This document shows positions 12,201-21,800 of a stretch of 64,000 bases of DNA, piece by piece. Below the pieces are notes generated by a model that saw only the letters and a program-made list of their open reading frames with translations, made no database searches and was not told the origin of the DNA. The stretch lies in the NCBI RefSeq assembly GCF_030345075.1, contig NZ_CP128361.1:1-64000 (forward strand), written 5' to 3'. Position 1 is the stretch's first letter. Each line of letters opens with the position of its first letter. This DNA comes from Solwaraspora sp. WMMA2065 (GTDB lineage Bacteria; Actinomycetota; Actinomycetes; Mycobacteriales; Micromonosporaceae). Made by a program: the position numbers and the translations under genes.

Positions 12201-15200
12201 CGACCGGTACGCGGTCCGGCACCTGGTGCTGCTGAGCCGCCAGGGTGACCAGACCCCCGGAGCCGCCGCGCTCGTCGCCGAACTCGCCGAACTCGGCGCC
12301 CGGGCCCGGGTGGTCGCCTGCGACGTGGCCGACCGCGCCGCACTGGCCCGCGTGCTGACAGAGACCACCGCCCGGCGGCCGCTGACCGCCGTCGTGCACG
12401 CCGCCGGGGTGGTCGCCGACGGCGTCGTCACCGCGATGACCCCGCACCGGCTCGACGCCGTACTCGCGCCCAAGGTCGCCGGGGCGCTGCACCTGCACGA
12501 GCTGACCGCCGGGATGGACCTGGCCGCGTTCGTGATGTTCTCCTCCCTGTCCGGGGTGCTCGGCGCGCCGGGGCAGGCCAACTACGCCGCCGCCAACTCG
12601 GTTCTGGACGCGCTGGCGGCCCGGCGGCACCGGGCGGGGCTGCCCGCCGTCTCCGTGGCCTGGGGCCAGTGGGACACCGACGGCGGTATGACCGGAACGC
12701 TCGCTGAGGCCGACCGTGCCCGAATGGCCCGCGGCGGGGTACTGCCGCTGTCCGTGCCCGCCGGGCTGGCGCTGTTCGACGCCGCCGTCGCCGCCACCGC
12801 GCCCGCCGTCGTCGCCGCGGCGCTGCAACCGGCCCGGCTGCGTGCCGGCGACGGCGTACCGCCGGTCTTCAGCTCGCTGGTGGGTCCGCTCACCCGGCCG
12901 GCAGCGGGCGGCGGCACCGGGGCACTCGCCGCGCGCCTCGCAGAGCTCGCCGAGCGGGAACGGGCGGACCTGCTCCTCGACCTGGTCCGTACCCACGTCG
13001 CGACCGTGCTGGGACACGAATCACCGGAGGCGGTCGCCGCCGACCGTGAATTCCATCAGCTCGGCTTCGATTCGCTCACCGCCGTCGAGTTGCGCAACGC
13101 GTTGACCGCGGCGACCGGGCTACGGCTGCCGGCCACCCTGGTGTTCGACCATCCCACGGCGAACGCGGTGGCCGAGTACCTGCGCGCCGAACTCGTCGTC
13201 GGCGAGAGCCGGCCGGGAGGCGCCCTTGCCGTCGCGTCTTCGGCAGGCACCGACGAGCCGATCGCGATCGTCGCGATGGCCTGCCGCTACCCGGGCGGCG
13301 TCAGCTCGCCGGAGCAGTTGTGGACCCTCGTCGCCGACGGGGTCGACGCCATCGGCGAGTTCCCCGCCGACCGTGGCTGGCAGATCGACCAGCTCTACGA
13401 CGCCAGCGGGGAACGGCCTGGCAGCACGTACGTGCGTACCGGGGGATTCCTCTACGACGCCGCCGATTTCGACGCCGGCTTCTTCGGCATCTCACCTCGC
13501 GAGGCGCCGACCGTCGACCCGCAGCAGCGGCTGCTGCTGGAGACCTCGTGGGAGGCCGTCGAACGGGCCGGCATCGACCCGTTGTCCCTGCGGGGCAGCG
13601 CTACCGGCGTCTTCGTCGGTGTCCAGTACCACGACTACGTGGCCAGCAGCTCCACCGGCGCGGTGGTGTCCGGTCGGGTGGCCCACCACTTCGGATTCGA
13701 AGGCCCGGCGGTCAGTGTCGACACCGCCTGCTCCTCGTCGCTGGTCTCGATGCACTGGGCGGCGCAGTCGCTGCGTACCGGGGAGTGCACGCTGGCGCTG
13801 GCCGGCGGGGTCACGGTGATGGCGACCCCGGAGACGTTCGTCGAGTTCAGCCGCCAACGCGGGCTGGCCCGCGACGGTCGCTGCAAGGCCTTCTCCACCG
13901 ACGCCGACGGCACCGCCTGGGCGGAGGGCGCCGGGGTCCTCGTCCTGGAACGACTCTCCGACGCCCGCCGGCACGGTCACCCGGTGCTCGCCGTGATCCG
14001 GGGCTCGGCGGTCAACTCCGACGGCCGGTCCAACGGGCTCACCGCTCCGAACGGACCCGCCCAGCAGCGGGTGATCCGCCAGGCGTTGGCCAACGCCGGT
14101 CTGCGGCCGGGCGACGTCGACGTGGTGGAGGCGCACGGCACCGGCACGGCGTTGGGCGACCCGATCGAGGCGCAGGCCCTGCTCGCCACCTACGGGCAGG
14201 ACCGGGACGAACCGCTCTGGCTGGGCTCGCTCAAGTCGAACATCGGGCACACCCAGGCCGCCGCCGGGGTCGCCGGAGTGATCAAGATGGTGCAGGCGAT
14301 GCGGTACGCGACGATGCCGCGGACGCTGCACGTGACCGAGCCGTCGACGCATGTCGACTGGGCTGCGGGGAAGGTTCGGCTGCTGACCACGGACCGGCCG
14401 TGGCGGCGGACCGGCCAGCCCCGCCGGGCCGCGGTCTCGTCCTTCGGCGTCAGCGGTACCAACGCCCATCTGGTGATCGAGGAGGCAGACCCGCAGGATG
14501 CCGCCGTCACCGCCGGTGGTGACGGCGGTAGTGCGGCCGGCAGTGAGTCCGGCGGTGGGGCCGATGGTGGGGCCGATGGTGGGGCCGGCGAGCCGCCGGT
14601 GGTGCCGTGGCTGCTGTCCGGCCGTACCCGCCAGGCACTGCAGGCACAGGCGGAGCGGCTGCTGAACCATGTCGACGACACCGACGACGAAGCGGCCGAC
14701 ATCGGCTACTCCACCGTGTTCCGGCCACAGTTGGAGCACCGGGCCGTGCTGCTCGGCGCGGAGCGGGGCGACTTCCTGCTCGGGCTCGTCGCACTCGTCG
14801 ACGGCGTCGAGGAGGCCGAGTCGGTGACCGGCACGGTCAGCAGCGGCGGCCTCGCCTTCGTCTTCTCCGGCCAGGGCGCGCAGCACCCCCGGATGGGACG
14901 GCAGCTCGCGGCCCGGTTCCCGGTGTTCGCGGCGGCGCTGCACGAGGTGACCAGCGAGTTCGACACGCGTCTGGACCCGCCGCTGGGTACGGTGCTCGCC
15001 GCCGAGCCGGGCAGCGCCGAGGCCGCGCTGCTCGACCAGACCGCCTACACCCAGGCCGGGGTGTTCGCCGTCGAGGTCGCCATGCTGCGGTTGCTGGAGT
15101 CGGTCGGGGTCCGTCCGGACCGGCTCGCCGGACACTCGATCGGCGAGCTGGCCGCCGCGTACGCCGCCGGCATGCTCTCGCTGTCCGACGCGTGCGCCCT

Positions 15201-18200
15201 GGTCGCCGCCCGGGGCACCCTGATGCAGGCGCTGCCGGCCGGCGGTGCGATGCTCGCCGTGCAGGCCAGCGAGGACGAGGTACGCCCGCTGCTGACCGGC
15301 CGGCTGGACCTCGCCGCCGTCAACGCGGCGCAGTCGGTGGTGCTCTCCGGTGCCGAGCAGGAGATCCGGGCCGTCGCCGAAAGGTTCGCCGGGCAGGGCA
15401 GGGCGGTGACCCGGCTGCGCGTGTCGCACGCGTTCCACTCGGCGGCGATGGAGCCGATGCTGGCCGCGTACCGCGAGGTGGTCGAGTCGGTCACCTTCCG
15501 GCCGCCCAGGGTGCCGCTGGTCTCCACGCTCACCGGCGCGGCGGCGGACCCGGAGCAGTTGTGCTCGGCGGAGTACTGGGTACGGCAGGTGCGCGAGCCG
15601 GTGCGGTTCCACGACGCGGTCCGCTGCCTCGAACGCGCCGGCGTCACCCGGTTCGTCGAGGTCGGGCCGGACGCCGTGCTCGTCCCGCTGGTGTCGCGCG
15701 GCGTCGCCGCGACGGCCACGCCGCCGACGGTCGCGCCGACGATGCGTCGGGGCCGCGACGAGCCGCGCACGTTGCTGGACACGCTCGCCCGGCTGCACGT
15801 GTGCGGCGTCGCGGTGGACTGGTCGGCGGTCCTCGCCGACCTTCCGGTGCGCCGGGTACCCCTGCCCACCTACGCCTTCCAACGCCAGAGGTACTGGCTG
15901 GACAGTGTCGCGGGTGCCCTCGCTGACCCGTCTGCCGGTGCTCATCCGCTCGTCGACCGGACGGTAGAACTGCCCGGCTCGGGTGGGTTGATGCTGACCG
16001 GCCGGTTGTCCGCCGCGACCCACCCCTGGCTGGCCGACCACGTGGTACACGGACTGACCGTGCTGCCCGGCGCCGGCCTCGTCGAACTCGCCACCCGGGC
16101 CGGCGACCAGCTCGGCTGCGGGCGGATCGAACAGCTCGACTTCGAACGTCCGCTGGTCCTGCCGGCCGGCGACAGCGTCGCCGTGCAGGTGGAGGTCGGT
16201 GCCGCCGACGAACGTGGGGCACGGCGTGTCCTGGTGCACTCCCGGGCCGGATCCGCCGGAACCGACCCGCCCTGGCAGCGGCACGCCAGTGGGGTGCTGG
16301 TGCCGGACACCCCGGCCGCCGACCGGCTGGCACCAGACCCGGAGTTCACCCAGTGGCCGCCGCCGGGAGCCACCCCGGTGTCGCTGGACGGCTGGTACGA
16401 CGAGCTCGCCGCGACCGCCGGAATCGCCTACGGCCCGGTCTTCCGCGGGGTGCGCGCGGTGTGGCGGCGGGCCGACGAGGTGTACGCCGACGTCGCCCTG
16501 CCGGCCGTGGCCGGCACTGACGCCGCCGACTTCAACCTGCACCCGGCGTTGCTGGACGCGGCCTGGCAGTTGGTGGCGCACAGCCCGGTGGCGGCGGCCG
16601 GCCCGCTGCTGCCGTTCGCGGTGACCGGGGTGAGCCTGTTCGCCACCGGCGCCGTCGAGGCGCGGGTGCGCGTACGGGTCGCCGCGCCGGCGACGGTGTC
16701 GGTCGAGATCGTCGACGGCGCCGGTGAACCGGTCGCCACCGTCGACGCGCTCGCGCTGCGCCCCGCCGGTGACCTGGCGCAGGACCTCGACGACGTGGAG
16801 GTGTCCGCCGGTGACGGGTCAGCGGCCAGCCGCGACGGCGGAGGTCCGGGCGACGGGCCAGCGGCGGCGCTGCTGCGGGTCCAGTGGCAGCCGATCGCCG
16901 CACCCGACGTGTCGCCGAGCGTCGCCTGGCAGCTGGTCGGCCCGGACCGCTGGACGCTGGCGGCGCCGCTCACCGCGACCGCCGTACCGGACTTCGACGC
17001 CGTCGTCGCGTCGGCGGCCGACGGCGACGGCGAGGACCGGCCGGTGTTCCTGCTCAGCTGTGGCGGCGGCCCGGACCCGGACGTCGTGCACGGCGAGACC
17101 CGGCGGGCGGTCGACGCGTTGCGTACCTGGCTGGCCGACAGCCGGTTCGACGGGTCGAGGCTGGTGGTGGTGACCGGCGGCGGCGTCCCGGCCGGTGCCG
17201 TCGCCGACGTGGACCCGGCCGGTGCCGCCGTCTGGGGCCTGGTACGCAGCGCGCAGGCCGAGCACCCCGATCGGATCGTGCTGGTCGACGTCGAGCCGGA
17301 CCGGGTCTCGCCCGCGCTGCTGGCCTCGGCGGTGTCCACGGGGGAGCCCCAGGTGGCGGTCCGCGACGAAGCCCTGTACGTGCCCCGCCTGGTGCCGAGC
17401 GGTCCGCCGCCGCAGGACGCGCCCCCCACGCCCCCGGACTTCGGCTCGGGCACGGTCCTGGTGACCGGGGCGACCGGCGCCCTCGGCCGGGTGATCGCCC
17501 GGCACCTGGTGACCGGTCACGGCGTACGGCATCTGCTGCTGACCAGCCGGCGGGGCATGGCCGCGCCCGACATGACGCGGCTGCGTACCGACCTGCTCGA
17601 CCTCGGCGCCCAGGTGACGGTCACGGCCTGCGACGTCACCGACCGCGACGAGGTGGCACGGTTGCTCGCCACGGTGCCGTCGGAGCATCCGCTCACCGGC
17701 GTCGTGCACGCGGCCGGCGTTCTCGACGACGCGGTGATCGGCTCGCTGACCGCCGACCGGATGTCGAACGTGCTGCGGCCCAAGGTGGACGCCGCGTGGC
17801 ACCTGCACGAGCTGACCAGGGACACGCCGCTCGCCGCGTTCGTGACGTTCTCCTCCGCCGCCGGGGTCCTCGGCCCACCCGGTCAGGCCAACTACGCCGC
17901 GGCCAACGCCTACCTGGACGGGTTGGCCGCCCACCGGCGGGCGCACGACCTGCCGGCCAAGTCACTGGCCTGGGGCCTGTGGTCCACTGCCGACGAGGGG
18001 ATGGGTGGCGCACTGACCGAAGCCGACCTGCGGCGGCTCGCCGAGACCGGTGTCCACCCGCTCGACGCCGAGACCGGTCTCGCCCTGTACGACCGGGCGG
18101 TGGCCCTGCCCGACGCCGTGCTGGTGCCGATCCGGCTCGATCCGGCGAAGCTGGGGCCGGACCGGCCGGCGTTGCTCGACGGCCTGGCCGCGCCCCCGCC

Positions 18201-18795
18201 GACGGACGATGGCGCGACCGGGACGCGTCGGCGCTCCGCGCGGGACGCGAACGGCGGCGCGCCGACCGGTGGTGGCGGCGGCCGGCTCCGCGAGCAGCTC
18301 GCCGGCAAGTCCCGCCCGCAGGCGCAGGAACTGCTGCTGGAGATGATCCGCAGTGAGGCGGCGAAGCTGCTCGGGCACCCGGGGCCGGAGGCGATCGAGC
18401 CGGAGCGGGCCTTCAGCGAGCTGGGCTTCGATTCGTTGGCCGCGATCGGGTTCCGTAACCGGTTGACCCTGCTCACCGGCCGGCAGCAGCCGGCGACGTT
18501 GATCTTCGACTATCCCAACGCCGCCGCGCTGGCCCGGCAGTTCGCCGCCGACCTCGTGCCGGACACCGTCGACGGCGGCGCTGCGCTGCCCGACGACGAG
18601 ATCCGGGCGGTGCTGAGCAGCATCCCGCTGGGCCGGCTGCGTGCCGCCGGACTGCTGGAGAGCCTGCTCGCGCTGGCCGGCGCGCCGACGCACCCGGCCG
18701 GCACGCCCCACCCGGCGGGCGGCTCCGCGATTGACGAAATGGACACCGAGAACCTCATCAGCATGGCCCTGCAGACGGCCGACTTCGGCGAGTGA
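9220..18795 (+). CDS. Modular type I PKS, two modules: KS-DH-KR-ACP (no AT), then KS-AT-DH-KR-ACP
   Basis: 3191 residues; the ATG shares its A with the previous TGA. Module 3: docking coil, KS (Cys210, ending near 459), about 20 linker residues, post-AT signature FHRKRYWL (about 484), DH (His542 in HRVHGEVILP; HPAVLDAATQ), KR (TGGPGSLG, Tyr1122, VAD in place of LDD) and ACP (Ser1285). The AT is absent. Module 4: KS (Cys1504), malonyl-type AT (Ser1973 in GHSIGE, HAFH at 2070), DH (His2274 in [20 protein letters not shown]), B1-type KR (LDD present, Tyr2892) and ACP (Ser3072). The end, IDEMDTENLISMALQ, is a C-terminal docking helix that should dock on the next gene's [13 protein letters not shown] start. 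Each module should add an acetate unit processed to an alkene, provided module 3 receives malonyl from another AT. Confidence 0.95.
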   Translation: MATMDDDGKLLQYLKRVTAELHQTRRRLHEVESADRDPIAIVAMSCRYPGGVTSPEELWRLVVDEVDAIGPFPTDRGWTTGPLPTGDEDGPADGHVREGGFLADPAGFDAELFEMSPREALATDPQQRIMLELAWETFERAGLAPDSLDGAQVGVFVGSGAQDYYDDLSAAATEAVSAYFSTGNAASVISSRISYAFGLAGPALTIDTACSSSLVALHVAAQALRQRECSMALAGGVMVMATPGPFVAFSKQRGLASDGRCKPFSDDADGTGWAEGAGVLLLERLSDAQRNGHPVLAVIRGSAVNQDGASNGLTAPNGLAQQRVIRQALTAAGLSTVDVDVVEAHGTGTRLGDPIEAQALLATYGRGRDADRPLWLGSLKSNIGHAQAAAGVGGVIKMVMALRAGVLPRSLHVSEPSSHVDWSSGGVRLLTRARPWPGTDEPRRAGVSSFGVSGTNAHLILEQAEPAGESGTGDTDLPQPTRRFHRKRYWLDDRAPAGDLATVGLDPADHPLLAAVTVVADTQGAVLTGRLSTATHPWLAEHRVHGEVILPGTAFVELAVRAADQLGCAHIAELTLHAPMRLPAHGGVRIQVVVGEPDQAGARRISIHSRAEQAVAARSWTSHATGHLTTAPIPSGADQPEAEPSWPPAGAEPVPIDTLDDTLAGAGLDYGPAFRGLRAVWRQGVRLWADVRLPDPGDADRFGLHPAVLDAATQALAVDLGDGQGHARLPFSWSGVTLHATGAAELRVRFTPTSPDTYAVAAFDHAGHLVATATAVTFRPLAAVAAAPARTADLHRLDWVPIADPGRDRPAEGVHLLRLDEVCGDDPDTIREHCRQLLATLQHWLGDATNNGTRLAVVTRGAVPVAGTGGDLAGAAVWGLVRSAQAEHPDRFLLVDADPVDRTDPSGVSGVAATGDTPADADTPADADTVAAAVAAALAAGEPQVAVRGGTAHAARLAHLPAAGNARPVLDPAGTVLITGGPGSLGAIVARHLVDRYAVRHLVLLSRQGDQTPGAAALVAELAELGARARVVACDVADRAALARVLTETTARRPLTAVVHAAGVVADGVVTAMTPHRLDAVLAPKVAGALHLHELTAGMDLAAFVMFSSLSGVLGAPGQANYAAANSVLDALAARRHRAGLPAVSVAWGQWDTDGGMTGTLAEADRARMARGGVLPLSVPAGLALFDAAVAATAPAVVAAALQPARLRAGDGVPPVFSSLVGPLTRPAAGGGTGALAARLAELAERERADLLLDLVRTHVATVLGHESPEAVAADREFHQLGFDSLTAVELRNALTAATGLRLPATLVFDHPTANAVAEYLRAELVVGESRPGGALAVASSAGTDEPIAIVAMACRYPGGVSSPEQLWTLVADGVDAIGEFPADRGWQIDQLYDASGERPGSTYVRTGGFLYDAADFDAGFFGISPREAPTVDPQQRLLLETSWEAVERAGIDPLSLRGSATGVFVGVQYHDYVASSSTGAVVSGRVAHHFGFEGPAVSVDTACSSSLVSMHWAAQSLRTGECTLALAGGVTVMATPETFVEFSRQRGLARDGRCKAFSTDADGTAWAEGAGVLVLERLSDARRHGHPVLAVIRGSAVNSDGRSNGLTAPNGPAQQRVIRQALANAGLRPGDVDVVEAHGTGTALGDPIEAQALLATYGQDRDEPLWLGSLKSNIGHTQAAAGVAGVIKMVQAMRYATMPRTLHVTEPSTHVDWAAGKVRLLTTDRPWRRTGQPRRAAVSSFGVSGTNAHLVIEEADPQDAAVTAGGDGGSAAGSESGGGADGGADGGAGEPPVVPWLLSGRTRQALQAQAERLLNHVDDTDDEAADIGYSTVFRPQLEHRAVLLGAERGDFLLGLVALVDGVEEAESVTGTVSSGGLAFVFSGQGAQHPRMGRQLAARFPVFAAALHEVTSEFDTRLDPPLGTVLAAEPGSAEAALLDQTAYTQAGVFAVEVAMLRLLESVGVRPDRLAGHSIGELAAAYAAGMLSLSDACALVAARGTLMQALPAGGAMLAVQASEDEVRPLLTGRLDLAAVNAAQSVVLSGAEQEIRAVAERFAGQGRAVTRLRVSHAFHSAAMEPMLAAYREVVESVTFRPPRVPLVSTLTGAAADPEQLCSAEYWVRQVREPVRFHDAVRCLERAGVTRFVEVGPDAVLVPLVSRGVAATATPPTVAPTMRRGRDEPRTLLDTLARLHVCGVAVDWSAVLADLPVRRVPLPTYAFQRQRYWLDSVAGALADPSAGAHPLVDRTVELPGSGGLMLTGRLSAATHPWLADHVVHGLTVLPGAGLVELATRAGDQLGCGRIEQLDFERPLVLPAGDSVAVQVEVGAADERGARRVLVHSRAGSAGTDPPWQRHASGVLVPDTPAADRLAPDPEFTQWPPPGATPVSLDGWYDELAATAGIAYGPVFRGVRAVWRRADEVYADVALPAVAGTDAADFNLHPALLDAAWQLVAHSPVAAAGPLLPFAVTGVSLFATGAVEARVRVRVAAPATVSVEIVDGAGEPVATVDALALRPAGDLAQDLDDVEVSAGDGSAASRDGGGPGDGPAAALLRVQWQPIAAPDVSPSVAWQLVGPDRWTLAAPLTATAVPDFDAVVASAADGDGEDRPVFLLSCGGGPDPDVVHGETRRAVDALRTWLADSRFDGSRLVVVTGGGVPAGAVADVDPAGAAVWGLVRSAQAEHPDRIVLVDVEPDRVSPALLASAVSTGEPQVAVRDEALYVPRLVPSGPPPQDAPPTPPDFGSGTVLVTGATGALGRVIARHLVTGHGVRHLLLTSRRGMAAPDMTRLRTDLLDLGAQVTVTACDVTDRDEVARLLATVPSEHPLTGVVHAAGVLDDAVIGSLTADRMSNVLRPKVDAAWHLHELTRDTPLAAFVTFSSAAGVLGPPGQANYAAANAYLDGLAAHRRAHDLPAKSLAWGLWSTADEGMGGALTEADLRRLAETGVHPLDAETGLALYDRAVALPDAVLVPIRLDPAKLGPDRPALLDGLAAPPPTDDGATGTRRRSARDANGGAPTGGGGGRLREQLAGKSRPQAQELLLEMIRSEAAKLLGHPGPEAIEPERAFSELGFDSLAAIGFRNRLTLLTGRQQPATLIFDYPNAAALARQFAADLVPDTVDGGAALPDDEIRAVLSSIPLGRLRAAGLLESLLALAGAPTHPAGTPHPAGGSAIDEMDTENLISMALQTADFGE
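10176..10512 (+). repeat. KS segment nearly identical to 1135-1471 (AT-less module copy 2)
   Basis: This is the module 3 copy of the KS segment at offset 9041 from the module 1 copy, with about six substitutions and no gaps. It lies just upstream of the point where the AT is missing. A tract this similar between modules whose other KS parts diverge points to recent gene conversion or duplication. Confidence 0.85.
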
Positions 18796-18816
18796 CGCGA
18801 GAGGTGTGAGATAGAC

Positions 18817-21800
18817 ATGACGCAGGCGGACCAGAGGATCGTCGACGCTCTCCGCGCGTCGCTGAAGGAGAACGAGCGACTCCGCGAGCACAGCCGCCAG
18901 CTCACCGAGGCAGCACACGAGCCGATCGCCATCATCGGCATGGCGTGCCGGTTCCCCGGTGGGGTGACCAGTCCGGAAGGGCTGTGGCGGCTGCTGGTCG
19001 ACGAGGTCGATCCGATGGGTGGGTTCCCCACCGACCGGGGCTGGGACCTGGACCGGCTCTACGACCCCGACGGCACCCGGCCCAACACGACCTACGTACG
19101 GCAGGCCGGGTTCCTCTACGACGCGGGCGACTTCGACGCCGACTGGTTCGGCATCGCCCCCCGCGACGCCCTGCTGATCGACCCCCAGCAGCGGTTGCTG
19201 CTGGAAAGCACCTGGGAGGCGTTCGAACGCGCCGGTATCGCCCCGGCGTCGGTACGCGGCAGCCAGACCGGCGTCTTCGCCGGGGTCATGTACCACAACT
19301 ATCCCGGCAGTTACGGGTCGTCGGGGGTGGTGTCCGGGCGGGTCTCGTACCACTTCGGTTTCGAAGGACCGGCGATCACGCTCGACACCGCCTGCTCGTC
19401 GTCCCTGGTGGCGCTCGACCTCGCTGTACAGTCGCTGCGTCGGGGGGAGTGCTCCCTCGCTGTCGCCGGCGGGTCGTCGGTGATGGCCTCCCCGCAGACC
19501 TTCGTCGAGTTCAACCTCGAGGACACCCAGTCGCGTGACGGCCGGTGCCGTTCCTTCTCCGACGACGCCGACGGGCCGGCCTGGGCCGAGGGCGTCGGGG
19601 TGCTGCTCGTCGAGCGGCTGTCCGATGCGCGCCGCAACGGCCACCGCGTTCTCGCCGTGGTACGCGGCTCCGCGGCCAACTCCGACGGCGCGTCGAACGG
19701 GCTGACCGCGCCGAACGGTCCGGCTCAGCAGCGGCTGATCCGGCAGGCGTTGGCCAACGCCCGCATGTCCGCCGACCAGGTCGACGCGGTCGACGGCCAC
19801 GGTACGGCCACCGAACTGGGCGACCCGATCGAGGTGCAGGCGCTGCTGGCGACGTACGGGCAGGGTCGGGACGCGGATCGTCCGTTGTGGTTGGGGTCGT
19901 TGAAGTCGAACATCGGTCACGCGCAGGCGGCGGCGGGTGTGGGTGGTGTGATCAAGATGGTGATGGCGTTGCGGGCGGGGTTGCTGCCCCGGTCGTTGCA
20001 CGTGTCGGAGCCCTCGTCGCATGTGGACTGGTCGGCGGGTGGGGTGCGGCTGTTGACCATGGCGCGGCCGTGGCCGGGTACCGACGGACCGCGTCGGGCC
20101 GGGGTGTCGTCGTTCGGGTTGAGCGGGACGAACGCGCACGTGATCCTGGAGGAGGCGCCGGCGGATCTGGCGGCCGGCCCGGTGCCGGCCGACGGCTCGG
20201 TCGAGGATCCACCGGCTGTGCCGTTCCAGCGCAAGCGCTACTGGCTGACCGCCTCCCCGCTGACCGGTGACCCGGTCTCGATGGGGCTCGCCCCCGCCAA
20301 CCACCCGCTGCTCGGCGCCGCCGTCATGCTCGCGGCCAACGACGGCATGGTGCTCACCGGGCGGCTGTCGGTGGCGAACCAGCCCTGGCTGGCCGACCAC
20401 CGGGTGGGCGAGACCGTCCTGTTCCCCGGCGCGGGCTTCGTCGAACTCGCCACACACGCCGGGGAACGGGTCGGCTGCGGCCGGATCGCCGACCTCGTCC
20501 TGCAGGCCCCGCTGGTGCTGCCGGCCCGGGACGCGCAGCAGATCCAGATCACGCTCGGCGGGCCCGACGACTCCGGAGCCCGGTCGCTGGTCGTGCACAG
20601 CAGGACCGACGACGGTACGGACGACAGCCGTTGGACGCCGCACGCGACCGGCACCCTGGTGCCGCGTCGGCCGCCCACCGGTGCCGAGCTGACCTCCTGG
20701 CCGCCGGACGGCGCCGAGCCGGTCGACCTGGCCGGCGTCTACGACGAGTTCGCCGAACGTGGACTGGTCTACGGACCGACCTTCCAGGGGCTGCGGAACG
20801 CCTGGCGCCGCGACGACGACCTGTACGCCGAGATCAGCGTGCCGGATCAGGCACGGGGCAAGGTGAACCGGTTCGGGCTGCACCCGGCACTACTGGACGC
20901 GGCCCTGCAGGCGGTCGGCCGCAGCGGGTTGGCCGGGCAGGAGGCGGCCCTGCCGTTCCAGTGGCGCGACGTCGAGGTGTACGCCGCCGGCGCGGCCAGC
21001 GCCCGGATCCGGGTCAGCCGCTCGGCCGACGGCGGCGTGTCGATCCTGCTGGCCGACGGCACGGGTACGCCGGTCGCCTCGGTCGGTTCGCTGGTGCTGC
21101 GCCCGGTCGTGGCGGCGGAACTGGCCGCCGCCGACAGTGGGCCGTACCGCGACGCGCTGTTCACCGTCGACTGGACGCCGGTGGCGCTGCCGGCCGGTGC
21201 CCCGGTCACCGTCGCCGACCTGGCCGGCGTGACCGCCGGCGCCGAGGTCCCGGCGGTGGTGCTGCACCGTCACGCCGCCGTGTCCGGCGCCGGCGCCGGT
21301 ACGCCCGAAGCGGTCCGCGCCGGCACCGTGGAGGCGTTCACCGCGCTGCGTACCTGGCTGGCCGAGCCCCGGTTCGCCGGCACCCGGCTGGTGGTGCTGA
21401 CCCGGCGGGCCGTGGCGCTGCCCGGCGAGGACGTCACCGACCTGGCCGGCTCAGCCGTGTGGGGGCTGATCCGGTCCGCGCAGACCGAGCATCCGGGTCG
21501 GATCGTGCTGGTGGACACCGACGCCGAACAGGACGCGGTGACGCTGCTGCCGAAGGTGCTGGCGGCCGGGGAGTCCCAGGTCGTGGTCCGGGACGGGGCG
21601 GTACGGGTGGCCCGGCTGCGCAGAGCGGACGCGGCTGCGGCCGACGCGGTACCGGCCGACGTCGCCGCCGGCACGGTGCTGGTCACCGGGGCCACCGGTG
21701 GCCTCGGCCGGCTGATCGCCCGGCACCTGGTCACCACGCACGGCGTACGGGACCTGCTGCTGGTCAGCCGGCGCGGTGCGGCCGCCGAAGGCGCCGACGA

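Noticed and set aside
14500-14620. Gly/Ala-rich repeat (GGADGGADGG) in the KS-AT linker of module 4
   Set aside because: Short low-complexity linker repeats are common between PKS domains, and nothing suggests function.
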